57,666 nt of DNA from Candidatus Polarisedimenticolaceae bacterium (GTDB lineage: Bacteria > Acidobacteriota > Polarisedimenticolia > Polarisedimenticolales > DASRJG01), in the NCBI GenBank assembly GCA_036376135.1, contig DASVAW010000101.1, positions 1-57,666 of the forward strand. The letters run 5' to 3'. Positions 17,703 to 26,665 of the stretch are shown here, one piece after another (position 1 is the stretch's first letter; each line of letters starts with the position of its first letter). The position numbers were made by a program, and so were the translations under genes. Under the pieces are notes generated by a model. It did no database searches, was not told the DNA's origin, and saw only the letters and a list, made by a program, of their open reading frames with translations.

Positions 17703-18017
17703 ATGGAGCCGAAGGACATCGTTGCGTTCCCGAGCGGGGAGATCGGCGTCGCGTGGGCCGACGGCCACGAGTCGATCTGGACGGCCAAGGCGCTCCGCTG
17801 CCTTTGCCCCTGCGCGGAGTGCGTCAACGAGCACACCGGCGAGAAGATGTTGCGCGACGAGACGATTCCCGACTGGATCCGCCCCGTCGCGATCGAGCCG
17901 GTGGGGCGCTACGGGGTCACGATCCGGTGGTCGGACGGGCACGCGACCGGGATCTACGCCTTCGAGACGCTGCGCCTTCGGTGCCCGTGCGAGGGTTGCA
18001 CGAAGCCGACCCCTTAG
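17703..18017 (+). CDS. DUF971 family protein
   Basis: A 104-residue protein of the DUF971 (GBBH-like N-terminal) family. Two CPC-containing signatures, RCLCPCAECVNEHTG and RLRCPCEGCTKP, look like zinc or iron-sulfur ligation sites. The domain also occurs fused to gamma-butyrobetaine hydroxylases and beside Mrp/ApbC Fe-S carriers. A role in Fe-S handling is inference. Its stop codon overlaps that of the convergent UPF0158 gene by 4 bp (TTAG). Confidence 0.92.
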   Translation: MEPKDIVAFPSGEIGVAWADGHESIWTAKALRCLCPCAECVNEHTGEKMLRDETIPDWIRPVAIEPVGRYGVTIRWSDGHATGIYAFETLRLRCPCEGCTKPTP

Positions 18018-18487
18018 CGCCAGGGCGGGGGCTTGACGGGGTTCACCTGGTGCTCCGCCAGCCACGCGTCGATCGCCTGGTGGAGGCAATCCGACCGGTA
18101 GCGGAACCAGGACTCGCGGGTCTCGTCCTCCGAGCGCAGGGCGTCCCGGAACGCCACCGCCGACTCCCCGTCGAGGACCGCGGACAGCTTCTCGCGAACG
18201 TCCGCGGCGAGGTCGGGAAGCTCGACGAACGCCTCCGCCCACCCGAGCTCGTCGTCGTCGGAGAAGGGAACCACGTACAGGCGCGTGTTGTCCGGGCGCA
18301 TCACCGCCGGACGCATCGCCGCCTCGTCTTCGCGGGCGTCGTCGTCGTCCGCAGGGGCTTCCTCGCCCTGCCCCTCGAGCACGACCTCCCCGGTCACGAG
18401 ATCGAGGTAATGCACGAGATCCTCGGAACGGTTCTCGAATGCGGCTTCGAGCTCGTCCCAGTCGATGTGGAGTGGTTTGCGCTTCAT
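18014..18487 (-). CDS. UPF0158 family protein
   Basis: A 157-residue acidic protein matching UPF0158: an N-terminal segment (IDWDELEAAFENRSEDLVHYLDL), a D/E-rich stretch near 50-60, and a C-terminal helical part with RDALRSEDETRESWFRYR. The family has no established function. It ends in a 4-bp stop overlap with DUF971. Upstream 18488-18578 is non-coding, with a possible TAGATT -10 near 18527 on the minus strand. Confidence 0.85.
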   Translation of the reverse strand: MKRKPLHIDWDELEAAFENRSEDLVHYLDLVTGEVVLEGQGEEAPADDDDAREDEAAMRPAVMRPDNTRLYVVPFSDDDELGWAEAFVELPDLAADVREKLSAVLDGESAVAFRDALRSEDETRESWFRYRSDCLHQAIDAWLAEHQVNPVKPPPWR

Positions 18488-18578
18488 GGGGCGGGTTTTC
18501 CGGTGCGTCTCCTCGAGCCGGACGGAATCTAAACCCCGGATGGGCTCCGAATCAAGCCCTCGATCGGTGCATTTTCGT

Positions 18579-19715
18579 TCAAACGACGACCCGGGCGAGG
18601 CCGGGGTGGATTCGCGTCACGACCTCGTAGGCGATCGTGCCGCACCACGACGCCAGTTGCTCGGCCCCGACGACCTCGTCCCCCTGGGCCCCGAGCAGCA
18701 CCACCTCGTCCTCCGGACCGACCCCGGGGATGTCCGTGACGTCGACCATGCACATGTTCATGCATACGCGCCCGCGCACCGGGGCGCGCTTGCCTTTGAG
18801 GAGCACGTGCGCCACACCCGAGAGGCCCCGGTCGTATCCCTCGTAGTACCCGACCGGAAGGACGGCCACGGTCAGGTCCCGGGTGGCGCGGTAGGTGCAA
18901 CCGTACCCGACGTAGCCCCCCTCCGGGACGAGCTTGACCTGGGCGACCCGGGTCTTCCACGACAGGACCGGGCGCAACGCGAGCGACGGTTTCCCGCGCT
19001 CGAGGCACGAGACGTACGTCTCGCGCGACGACCACAACCCGTACAGCGAGATCCCCACGCGCACGAGATCGAGGTGGGTCCGATTGAAGAGCACCGTCGC
19101 CGCGGAGCAGGCGGCGTGGCGGAGAAACCCCCGAGCTCCCGAGGCGCGGGCCGTGGCGACGATGCGGTCGAACGCGGCGATCTGCGACTCGGCGAAGGTG
19201 TGGTCGGTGGTGTCCTCGATGTTGGCGAAGTGGGTGGAGACGCCGGCGAGGGAGAGCCCGTCGTTCGCGAGGATCCGCCGGACGAACGCCGGGACCCGCG
19301 ACTCCTCCACCCCCTGCCGGTGCGTCCCGGTCTCCACCTTGAGGTGCACGCGCACGGGACGCCCCGCCCTTCGCCCGGCCTCGCCGAACGCGTCGGCGGA
19401 GCGGTCGTTGTAGAGCACCGGCTCGAGTCCGAGCGCCGCGACCTCCCCCGCGCCGTCCAGCGGCACGTACCCCAGGACGAGGATCCTCGCGTCGTGCCCC
19501 GCGCGGCGCAGCGCGATCCCCTCGTCGAGGTTGTTCACGCACAGGCCGTCGGCGCCCGCCTCGCGCACGATCGCCGCGCACTCGAGCATCCCGTGCCCGT
19601 AGGCGTTCGATTTCACGACCGGGAAGAACGCCGGCCCCGCGCCCAGGCGCCGGCGGAACTGGCCGACGTTGTCGCGCAGCGCCTGCGCGTCGATCTCGAC
19701 CCAGTTGAGCGGCAC
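18579..19715 (-). CDS. alr: Alanine racemase
   Basis: A 378-residue PLP fold-type III enzyme that supplies D-alanine for peptidoglycan. The PLP lysine is K35 in FFPVVKSNAYGHG. The second catalytic tyrosine is expected in YVGYGCTYRATRDL. STHFANIEDT, RVGISLYGL and RVCMNMCMVDVT are typical Alr motifs. I chose GTG 19715 because AGGAAG lies 5 nt upstream; GTG 19730 would overlap the preceding gene. It follows the aminopeptidase with a short gap and is probably cotranscribed. Confidence 0.95.
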   Translation of the reverse strand: MPLNWVEIDAQALRDNVGQFRRRLGAGPAFFPVVKSNAYGHGMLECAAIVREAGADGLCVNNLDEGIALRRAGHDARILVLGYVPLDGAGEVAALGLEPVLYNDRSADAFGEAGRRAGRPVRVHLKVETGTHRQGVEESRVPAFVRRILANDGLSLAGVSTHFANIEDTTDHTFAESQIAAFDRIVATARASGARGFLRHAACSAATVLFNRTHLDLVRVGISLYGLWSSRETYVSCLERGKPSLALRPVLSWKTRVAQVKLVPEGGYVGYGCTYRATRDLTVAVLPVGYYEGYDRGLSGVAHVLLKGKRAPVRGRVCMNMCMVDVTDIPGVGPEDEVVLLGAQGDEVVGAEQLASWCGTIAYEVVTRIHPGLARVVV

Positions 19716-19723
19716 GCGGCTTC

Positions 19724-20833
19724 CTACCACAACACGTACGCCGCGTCGCGGATCACCGCGATCCGCGCGCCTTCGGGGGTCACGAGATCGGCGGAGGCGA
19801 CCGAGATCGGACTTCCCTTCGCGTAGACGATGTCCTGGTGGACGACGTTTTCCGGGCGGCGGAAGTCCCCGGGGCCGGTCACGCCGCCGAGATGTTCGCT
19901 CCGCCCGAACGCCCAGTGGAAGCCGGCCTTCTCGTCCTCGAGCACGTTGCCGGTGACGACGGCCCTGTCGTTGCAGCCGAAGGCGACCTCCGCGACGTTG
20001 GCGCGCGCGAGGTCGACGTCGAAATAGGACTGCCACTGGCGCGCCGCCTCGGCGGCCCCCCCGCCGTCCTCGACCGACGTGATGCGGTTCTGCGCCACGC
20101 GGAAGACCACCGTCCCACCGGGCGCCGCGACGGGGAGCTCCCCCTCGGTGCGGGAGGGATCCCCCGGCTTCTCCCCTTCGTAGGGAACGCAGAAGGTCTC
20201 CCCCGACGGAAGGTTGATCACCGGAATGTCGTCGGCCTTGTCGCGATGGAGGTAACCGTCGTCGGTCTCGCAGGTGCGATGGCGCAGGTCGAAGAAGCAG
20301 CGGTGCCCGGTCGAGAAGACGACCTCGACCCCCGTCGCGCGCCGGAAGGCGTCCCGCAGGAGCCGGCAGCGCCGGGCCACCTCCGCGTAGTCCGCCGCGA
20401 GCGAGCTTTCCTCCATCCGGCGCTCGACCCCGGGCATGCTCGCCGCGCGGAAGACGTGGGCACCGGGCCGTCGCTTGCAGACGTCCACGAGCGCGGCGGT
20501 CGGCGAGTACTCGGTGAGGGCGATCGCGAGGCTGACCCGGTCGAGGATCTCGGCGAGCTTCGCGTCGCGATCGCCGACGCGGCACCGTTCGGGGAAGTCG
20601 GCCCCGTTCGCCATCGTCGCCCGGTAGGCCACGAGGGGCAGGGTCTCGAAGCCGATGCGGCGGCCGAGTGCCTCCGCGCCGTCGCGCCACTCCGCGGCCA
20701 TCCCGCGGCGCTCGGCCCAGGACGGGGTCTCGTCCTCCGGGGCGCGCGGCTCGTCGACGAGGACGGCGACGACCTCCCCCGGCTGCGGATCGAAGACGTC
20801 GACGAGGAACCTCTGCAGGTCGAAGTTGCCCAT
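19724..20833 (-). CDS. M29-like metal-dependent aminopeptidase
   Basis: A 369-residue protein resembling peptidase family M29 (thermophilic aminopeptidase, AmpS/PepS). Putative metal ligands are visible in family order: PYEGEK, EVAFGCND (Glu), GFHWAFGRSEHLGG (His) and VVHQDIVY (His/Asp). NLPSGETF is also a family signature. The usual start of the family aligns with MGNFDLQRFL at 20833; an upstream ATG at 20842 would lie inside the palindrome. It is divergent from a DMT transporter and followed by alr, suggesting amino-acid or peptide turnover. Function is inferred from homology only. Confidence 0.85.
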   Translation of the reverse strand: MGNFDLQRFLVDVFDPQPGEVVAVLVDEPRAPEDETPSWAERRGMAAEWRDGAEALGRRIGFETLPLVAYRATMANGADFPERCRVGDRDAKLAEILDRVSLAIALTEYSPTAALVDVCKRRPGAHVFRAASMPGVERRMEESSLAADYAEVARRCRLLRDAFRRATGVEVVFSTGHRCFFDLRHRTCETDDGYLHRDKADDIPVINLPSGETFCVPYEGEKPGDPSRTEGELPVAAPGGTVVFRVAQNRITSVEDGGGAAEAARQWQSYFDVDLARANVAEVAFGCNDRAVVTGNVLEDEKAGFHWAFGRSEHLGGVTGPGDFRRPENVVHQDIVYAKGSPISVASADLVTPEGARIAVIRDAAYVLW

Positions 20834-20836
20834 GGC

Positions 20837-20854
20837 CGGCATTCTAGAATGCCG
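20837..20854. promoter_or_regulatory. 18-bp palindrome with back-to-back -10 boxes
   Basis: CGGCATTCTAGAATGCCG is a perfect 18-bp palindrome between two divergent start codons (20833 and 20859). Its core ATTCTAGAAT contains TAGAAT on both strands. On the minus strand the box ends 7 nt before the aminopeptidase ATG; on the plus strand it ends 8 nt before the transporter ATG. It can therefore act as two overlapping leaderless promoters, and the symmetry could also serve as an operator. Confidence 0.65.
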
Positions 20855-20858
20855 CCTC

Positions 20859-21809
20859 ATGAAGCGGCCCCCCCGCCCGTGGCTGCTCGCGGCGGTGTTC
20901 GCCCTGTTGTGCCTGATCTGGGGCACGACGTGGGCCGCGATTCGCGTCGGCCTGGAGGGGATTCCGCCGTTCACCGGCGTTGCGGCGCGATTCGCCATCG
21001 CGAGCGCGATTCTGGTCGCCCTCGCCCCCGTCTTGGGTGCCAGGCTCGGCTCCCGCGGCCCGCTCGAGCGCCGGCTCTGGGTCGCGAACGGGTTCCTGTC
21101 GTTCTTCGCCTCCTACGGGATCGTCTACTGGAGCGAGCAGTTCGTCCCGTCGGGCCTCGCCGCGGTGCTCTTCGCCACCTTCCCGCTCTTCGTCGCGCTC
21201 CTCGCGCACGCGGCGCTTCCCGGCGAGCGGCTGACCTTCGCCGGAGCGTCCGGCGTCGCGCTGGGGTTCGGCGGGGTCGCCGTGATCTTCTCGGAGGACT
21301 TCACGCGCCTGGGGGGCCCCGGCGTCGCGCTCGCCGCCGTCGTGATGCTCGGGTCGCCGATCGTCTCCGCCGTCTCGAACGTGGCGATCAAGCGTTGGGG
21401 AGCGGGCATCCACCCGGTCTCCCTCGCGGCGGTTCCCATGGGGATCGCCGCCGCAGCGATGACCCCCGTGGCGTTGATCGTCGAACGCGACCGCCCGGTC
21501 GTCCTCGACGCGGCCTCGGTCGGCGCGCTGCTCTACCTCGCGATCGCGGGCTCCGCGGTCACCTTCACCCTTTACTACTGGCTCATGTCCCACCTTCCCG
21601 CCACACGCGTCTCGCTGATCGCCTACGTCATCCCGCTGGTGGCGGTGGCGGTCGGAGCCTGGCTCGGCGAGCCGGTGACCTTCAAGACGCTCGCGGGGAC
21701 CGGGCTCGTGGTGTCGGGGGTCGCGCTCGCGGCCGTGTCGAAAAAGAGCCCGGCCCCGGCGGATGCCGGGGCCGGGAGGACCGGAAAGGAGGCCGGAGGA
21801 GAGGCCTAG
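20859..21809 (+). CDS. DMT-superfamily (EamA) transporter
   Basis: A 316-residue membrane protein with ten predicted helices in two EamA repeats. Hallmarks are LLCLIWGTTWAAIRVGLE in helix 1 and SLIAYVIPLVAVAVGAWLGEP in the second repeat. Members export amino acids, nucleotides or other small metabolites. Its divergence from an aminopeptidase through a shared palindrome suggests amino-acid efflux linked to peptide breakdown, which is inference. The stop shares CTAG with the convergent downstream gene. Confidence 0.93.
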   Translation: MKRPPRPWLLAAVFALLCLIWGTTWAAIRVGLEGIPPFTGVAARFAIASAILVALAPVLGARLGSRGPLERRLWVANGFLSFFASYGIVYWSEQFVPSGLAAVLFATFPLFVALLAHAALPGERLTFAGASGVALGFGGVAVIFSEDFTRLGGPGVALAAVVMLGSPIVSAVSNVAIKRWGAGIHPVSLAAVPMGIAAAAMTPVALIVERDRPVVLDAASVGALLYLAIAGSAVTFTLYYWLMSHLPATRVSLIAYVIPLVAVAVGAWLGEPVTFKTLAGTGLVVSGVALAAVSKKSPAPADAGAGRTGKEAGGEA

Positions 21810-22201
21810 TGCAAACCGTCCGGCCCGGGAACGAGGAACCGGTCGTGTTCCCCGGGCACAAGGCGGGTGGAGGAGGCGGGCTTCTTGGCGGAGCGGAGGT
21901 GGTCCCGCAGGCGGTTGAGCTCGGTGGCGTGGCGCCGCAGCCCCGATTCGAGCTCGCCCATGCGCTCCCGCAGGGTCCCGAGCTGGCGTCGCGCGAGCTC
22001 GAGGTTGTCGTGCACCGCCGCCTGGCGGGCGAACGCGTCGCCGAGCGCAATCTCGAACGGCGCCGCGTCGGCCTCCAGCGAGATCCCTTTCTCGACGAAC
22101 ATCGCCCGGACCCGATCGACGAACGCGGCGGGGGCGCCGGTCGCGGCCGCCATCGCCTCGATCGATTCCGCCAGCGTGCGCTTCCCGCTCATGCGCTTCA
22201 T
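21806..22201 (-). CDS. Hypothetical helical protein
   Basis: A 131-residue protein I do not recognise. The N-terminal half (LAESIEAMAAATGAPAAF, then a D-R-V-R-A-M-F segment) reads as short helices around a putative recognition-like fold, and the middle (LELARRQLGTLRERMGELES) is a clear coiled-coil heptad stretch. The C-terminus is basic and disordered. No signal peptide or membrane helix. It has two possible ATG starts (22201, 22192). It ends in a 4-bp stop overlap with the transporter gene. A structural or DNA-associated role is only a guess. Confidence 0.7.
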   Translation of the reverse strand: MKRMSGKRTLAESIEAMAAATGAPAAFVDRVRAMFVEKGISLEADAAPFEIALGDAFARQAAVHDNLELARRQLGTLRERMGELESGLRRHATELNRLRDHLRSAKKPASSTRLVPGEHDRFLVPGPDGLH

Positions 22202-22285
22202 GTACGGCGGCCGGTGGCGGGCGCAACGTCGAATCCCGTCAGCCTTGCGACGCACGAGCACGCCCGTCCAGAATGCCTTCAAATC

Positions 22286-23758
22286 ATGAAGCGTGTCCCC
22301 GAGATCCGCGTGCGCGCGGCGAACGCCGCGCCGGCGCGACCCGATCGCGCGTTCGTCCTCTATTGGATGATCGCCGCACGGCGGTCGCGACGGAACTTCG
22401 CCCTGCAGCGCGCGGTCGAACATGCCGTGACCCTGGGTCGGCCGATCGTGGTGCTCGAAGCGCTGCGCACCGGATACCGCTGGGCGAGCGAGCGGCTTCA
22501 TCGATTCGTCCTGGACGGAATGGCCGACAATGCCGACGCCTTCGCGCGGCGCCCGGTCCTCTACCACCCCTTCGTCGAGCGGACCGAAGGGTCCGGGTCG
22601 GGTCTGGTCGAGACGCTCGCGCGCGACGCCGCGGTGGTGGTGACCGACGAGTTTCCGTGTTTCTTCCTGCCGCGGATGGTCGAGAGGACCGCCGCGCGAC
22701 TCGACGTGCTCCTGGAGACCGTCGATTCGAACGGCCTGCTGCCGCTGCGCGCGGCGTCCCAGGTCTACCCCACCGCGTACGCCTTCCGCCGCTTCCTCCA
22801 GAAAACGCTCCCCGACCATCTCGACGCATTTCCCGACGAGGATCCGCTCGAGGGAATCGATCTTCCGCGCCTCGCGCGGCTCCCGGAGGCGGTCGTCCGG
22901 CGCTGGCCCGAAGGCGCAACCGCCGACGCGGCCTCCCTTCCGGAGGAGGCCCACGTTCCCCCCGCGCCGTTCCGGGGCGGCGCGCGCGCGGGAGCGGCGG
23001 CGCTTCAGGCGTTCCTGGACCTCCGGCTCCCCCGCTACGTCGAGGCGCGCAACCGCCCCGAAGAGGAGGTGACGAGCGGGTTGTCTCCCTACCTCCACTT
23101 CGGACACGTCTCGATCCACGACGTCTTCACGCGCCTGGCCTCCCGCGAGGCGTGGTTCCCCGGGCGTCTCTCCAAGGTCGCGAAAGGGGAACGCGCGGGC
23201 TGGTGGGGGATGGGGCCGGAGGCCGAGTCGTTCCTCGACGAGGCGATCACCTGGCGCGAGGTCGGGTACAACTTCGCCCACCTGCGCCCGAGCGACCACG
23301 ACCGTTTCGAATCGCTGCCGGAGTGGGCGAAGCGCTCGTTGCTCGCGCACGCCGGCGACGCGCGCGAGCCGCTCTACCGGCTCGACCGTTTCGAGAGCGC
23401 CGCGACCCACGATCCGTTGTGGAACGCCGCGCAGACGCAGCTCGTCCGCGAGGGGCGGATGCACAACTACCTGCGGATGTTGTGGGGGAAGAAGATCCTC
23501 CAGTGGGCGGAGAGCCCGCAGCAGGCCGCCGAGATCCTCGTCCACCTCAACAACAAGTACGCGCTGGACGGGCGCAACCCGAACTCCTACTCCGGGATCT
23601 TCTGGGTGCTCGGCCGCTACGACCGGCCCTGGGGACCCGAGCGCCCGGTCTTCGGGACCGTCCGCTACATGAGCAGCGAGAACACCGCGCGGAAGGTCCC
23701 GGTGAAGGCGTACCTGAAGCGCTACGTCCCCGCGGAGCCGCGGGGATTGTTTTCGTGA
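22286..23758 (+). CDS. phr: Class II CPD photolyase
   Basis: A 490-residue FAD-dependent deoxyribodipyrimidine photolyase that repairs cyclobutane pyrimidine dimers using light. Class II hallmarks are clear: RRNFALQRAVEHA near the start, SGLSPYLHFGHVS, EAITWREVGYNFAH, the FAD-site stretch GRMHNYLRMLWGKKILQW, then NNKYALDGRNPNSYSG and GTVRYMSSENTARKV. It is the first of two photolyase genes joined by a 4-bp GTGA overlap. CAGAAT lies 11 nt before the ATG; no Shine-Dalgarno is visible. Confidence 0.95.
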   Translation: MKRVPEIRVRAANAAPARPDRAFVLYWMIAARRSRRNFALQRAVEHAVTLGRPIVVLEALRTGYRWASERLHRFVLDGMADNADAFARRPVLYHPFVERTEGSGSGLVETLARDAAVVVTDEFPCFFLPRMVERTAARLDVLLETVDSNGLLPLRAASQVYPTAYAFRRFLQKTLPDHLDAFPDEDPLEGIDLPRLARLPEAVVRRWPEGATADAASLPEEAHVPPAPFRGGARAGAAALQAFLDLRLPRYVEARNRPEEEVTSGLSPYLHFGHVSIHDVFTRLASREAWFPGRLSKVAKGERAGWWGMGPEAESFLDEAITWREVGYNFAHLRPSDHDRFESLPEWAKRSLLAHAGDAREPLYRLDRFESAATHDPLWNAAQTQLVREGRMHNYLRMLWGKKILQWAESPQQAAEILVHLNNKYALDGRNPNSYSGIFWVLGRYDRPWGPERPVFGTVRYMSSENTARKVPVKAYLKRYVPAEPRGLFS

Positions 23759-25293
23759 GCCTCTTCGCCCGCGAACTGGCCTTGCGCCAGCCCCGGGGGA
23801 CGAGGCGACGGCGCTGGCTTTTCGTCCCCTACGACCAGCTCACCGACGCGATCGGGCCGCTGTCGCGCGAGCACCCGGCGGAGCTGGGAATCGTCCTCGT
23901 CGAGAGCCCGTGGAAGGCCTCGCTCCGGCCGTACCACCGCCAGAAACTCGCGCTCGTCCTCGCGAACCTCAGGCACTTCGCCCTCGAGCAGGCCGCGAAG
24001 GGAATCGCGGTACGCCACGTCGTCGCCCGCGGACCGTACCGCGAGGCACTGGCGCCGCTCGTCGCGGAGCTCGGGCCGCTGCGGACGATGCGTCCCGCGG
24101 AGCGCGAGCTGCGGGAGGACCTGGCGCCGCTCGTCGCATCGGGGGCCATCGTCGAGCTCCCTCACGAAGGCTGGATCACGACGACCGCCCAGTTCGAGGC
24201 CTCGCAACCGGGCCCGCCCTGGCGGATGGACGCCTTCTACCGGTACGTGCGCCGCGAGACGGGCCTGCTGATGCGGGACGGGAAGCCCCTCGGCGGGAAG
24301 TTCTCCCACGACGCCGCCAATCGCCGGCCCTGGAACGGCGTTCCGACCGCCGCGCAGCCGCCGCGATTCGAGTCGGACCCGATCAAGGACGAGGCCGTCG
24401 AGCTCGTGCGCACGCGTTTCGCCTCGCACCCCGGCGAGCTCGACGCGGGGGCGCTCCCCGCCACCCTCGCGGAGGCCGAAGCGACGTGGATGTGGGCCCG
24501 TCACGCGTGCCTGCCGCTTTTCGGTCCCTACGAGGATGCGATGAGCGTCCGGTCGACGACCCTGTTCCACACGCGGATCGCGCCGCTGCTGCATCTCCAC
24601 CGCCTGCTGCCGCGCCGGGTCGTCGACGACGCCGCGTCGCTCGCCGTGCCGGTCGCCGGCGTCGAGGGGTTCGTGCGGCAGGTGCTCGGGTGGAGGGAGT
24701 TCGTCCGGCACGTCCACGAGGCGACCGACGGCTTCCGCGTCGGCGCCGTGCGCGAGGGCGGGCCGCTCCCCCCGGCGTACTGGGGAACGCCGTCGGGCCT
24801 CGCCTGCCTCGACACCGTGGTCGCCGACGTCTGGCGCGAGGGCTACTCGCACCACATCACGCGCCTGATGGTGCTCGCGAACGTCGCGACGCTCCTGGAC
24901 GTGTCGCCGCGCGAGCTCACCGACTGGTTCTGGGTCGCCTACACCGACGCCTACGACTGGGTGGTGGAGCCGAACGTGCTCGGAATGGGGACCTTCGCCG
25001 CCGGCGCGCTGATGACGACCAAACCCTACGTCTCCGGGGCCGCCTACCTCGCGAGGATGAGCGACTACTGCCGCCACTGCGCGTTCGACCCGGGGTCCAC
25101 CTGCCCGATCACGCCCCTGTACTGGGCGTGGCTCGAGCGCCACCGCGTCCGCCTCGAGGGAAACCCGCGCATGACCCTCCCGCTCGCCGCCTCCGCGAAA
25201 CGCGGCCCCGAACGCGCCCGCGAGGATGCCGCCACCTTCGAGCGCGTCCGCGGGACGCTCGCGCGGGGGGAACCGCTCCGGCCCGGATGCTAG
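23755..25293 (+). CDS. phrB: FeS-BCP family photolyase/cryptochrome ((6-4) photolyase PhrB type)
   Basis: A 512-residue protein of the iron-sulfur bacterial cryptochrome/photolyase group. The N-terminal domain (WLFVPYDQLTD) is the DUF-type alpha/beta domain, followed by the FAD-binding helical domain with VLGWREFVRHVH and EPNVLGMGTFA. Four cysteines able to hold a 4Fe-4S cluster are present: one in GLACLDTVV, then YCRHC and TCP. PhrB of Agrobacterium repairs (6-4) photoproducts, so this gene probably complements the class II CPD enzyme ahead of it. The GTG start overlaps that gene's stop. Confidence 0.93.
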   Translation: MSLFARELALRQPRGTRRRRWLFVPYDQLTDAIGPLSREHPAELGIVLVESPWKASLRPYHRQKLALVLANLRHFALEQAAKGIAVRHVVARGPYREALAPLVAELGPLRTMRPAERELREDLAPLVASGAIVELPHEGWITTTAQFEASQPGPPWRMDAFYRYVRRETGLLMRDGKPLGGKFSHDAANRRPWNGVPTAAQPPRFESDPIKDEAVELVRTRFASHPGELDAGALPATLAEAEATWMWARHACLPLFGPYEDAMSVRSTTLFHTRIAPLLHLHRLLPRRVVDDAASLAVPVAGVEGFVRQVLGWREFVRHVHEATDGFRVGAVREGGPLPPAYWGTPSGLACLDTVVADVWREGYSHHITRLMVLANVATLLDVSPRELTDWFWVAYTDAYDWVVEPNVLGMGTFAAGALMTTKPYVSGAAYLARMSDYCRHCAFDPGSTCPITPLYWAWLERHRVRLEGNPRMTLPLAASAKRGPERAREDAATFERVRGTLARGEPLRPGC

Positions 25294-25296
25294 GCT
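25291..25296 (+). promoter_or_regulatory. -10-like box of the M23 gene
   Basis: TAGGCT, whose TAG is also the stop of the preceding photolyase, lies 7 nt before the M23 ATG, and no Shine-Dalgarno is present. It fits the TANNNT leaderless pattern, but because the stop codon fixes part of it, the support is weaker than for other sites. Confidence 0.35.
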
Positions 25297-25303
25297 TGCC
25301 GTC

Positions 25304-26665
25304 ATGAAGAAGTTCCTGCTCGTCCTCGTGTTGCTCGCGGGCCTCGTCGCCGCCGCGCTCGGCGCCTTCCGCGCCGGTCCGGCCCCCGAGATCCGGATCG
25401 AATCGGCGGCCAAGGCGATCGGCCGCAAGGCCGCCGTGACCGTGATGGCCTCGGAGCCGTCGCGCGGCCTCAGCGCCTTGAAGGTCGAGCTCGTTCAGGG
25501 GGACAAGGTCTTCCCGCTCGCCGAGAAGTCGTACGTCGCGCGCCCGTCCTGGGCGTTCTGGGGACCCAAGACCGACGCCGAGTCGCTGACGCTGGAGATC
25601 GGCAAGGACGCCGTCAAGGACCTCCGGCAAGGGGAGGCGATCGTGCGCGCGACCGCCACGCGCGCGTCCGCGTGGCTGCGCTCCCCGGACCCCGTCGTCG
25701 TCGAGACGAAGCTCCCCGTCCGGCTGACGCCGCCGACGCTGGGCGTCGTGTCGAGCTTCCACTACGTGAACCAGGGCGGGTGCGAGGCGGTCGTTTATCG
25801 CGTGGGCGAGAGCGCGGTGCGGGACGGCGTGCGCGCCGGACGCTGGTTCTTTCGCGGCTGGCCGCTCCCGGGCGGCGGACCGCAGGACCGTTTCGCCCTG
25901 TTCGCCGTGCCGTACGACCTCGACGACGTCTCGGGCGTGAAGGTCGTCGCCGAGGACGACGCGGGGAACGAGGCGAGCGTCGGGTTCATCGACGAGTTCT
26001 TCCCGAAGCCGCTGCGGCGCGACACGATCCGGCTGAACGACGCGTTCATGCAGAAGGTGGTCGCGGAGATCCTGCCGTCCACCCCCGAGCTCCAGGACAA
26101 GGGCGACCTGCTCGAGAACTACCTCCAGATCAACCGGGACCTGCGGAAGGCCAACCGGGCGCTCCAGGCCGAGCTCGCCGCCGCGTCGAAGCCGACGTTC
26201 CTGTGGCGCGAGCCGTTCCTCCCCATGCGCAACACGGCGATCATGGCGAGCTTCGCGGACCGGCGGACCTACGACTACAACGGCAAGGGGGTGGACACGC
26301 AGGACCACCTGGGTCTCGACATGGCCTCCACGCGCGCCGACGCGGTGCCCTCCGCCAACGACGGCGTCGTCGTCCTCGCGCGGTATTTCGGCATCTACGG
26401 GAACGCCGTCGTCGTCGACCACGGCTACGGCCTGCAGAGTCTCTACGGCCACCTCTCGTCGATCGAGGTGAAGGAGGGGCAGACGGTCCGGCGCGGCGAC
26501 TCGGTGGGGCGCTCCGGCGCGACCGGACTCGCCGGCGGCGACCACCTGCACTTCGAGATCGCGCTGCAGGGCCTGGCGGTGAGCCCCATCGAATGGTGGG
26601 ACACGAAGTGGCTCACCGACCGCCTGAAACGCAAGCTCGGTCCTGCGCTTCCCTACGGGGGCTAG
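25304..26665 (+). CDS. M23-family zinc endopeptidase (LytM domain), membrane-anchored
   Basis: A 453-residue envelope protein with an N-terminal signal anchor ([20 protein letters not shown]), a ~270-residue region of unassigned, probably beta-rich domains, a short helical segment near 270-300, and a C-terminal LytM domain. Catalytic zinc motifs are present: HLGLDMA (H and D) and HLHFEI (H-x-H). Active M23 enzymes cut peptidoglycan cross-bridges. The unusual N-terminal domains may bind a cell-wall partner. It shares a CTAG stop overlap with the convergent FAD gene. Confidence 0.92.
   Translation: MKKFLLVLVLLAGLVAAALGAFRAGPAPEIRIESAAKAIGRKAAVTVMASEPSRGLSALKVELVQGDKVFPLAEKSYVARPSWAFWGPKTDAESLTLEIGKDAVKDLRQGEAIVRATATRASAWLRSPDPVVVETKLPVRLTPPTLGVVSSFHYVNQGGCEAVVYRVGESAVRDGVRAGRWFFRGWPLPGGGPQDRFALFAVPYDLDDVSGVKVVAEDDAGNEASVGFIDEFFPKPLRRDTIRLNDAFMQKVVAEILPSTPELQDKGDLLENYLQINRDLRKANRALQAELAAASKPTFLWREPFLPMRNTAIMASFADRRTYDYNGKGVDTQDHLGLDMASTRADAVPSANDGVVVLARYFGIYGNAVVVDHGYGLQSLYGHLSSIEVKEGQTVRRGDSVGRSGATGLAGGDHLHFEIALQGLAVSPIEWWDTKWLTDRLKRKLGPALPYGG

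Noticed and set aside
14010-18242. Very long open frames antisense to the efflux operon and elsewhere
   Set aside because: In GC-rich DNA the opposite strand of a true gene often stays open; the encoded sequences are Arg/Pro/His-rich without domains, and the plus strand holds recognised genes.
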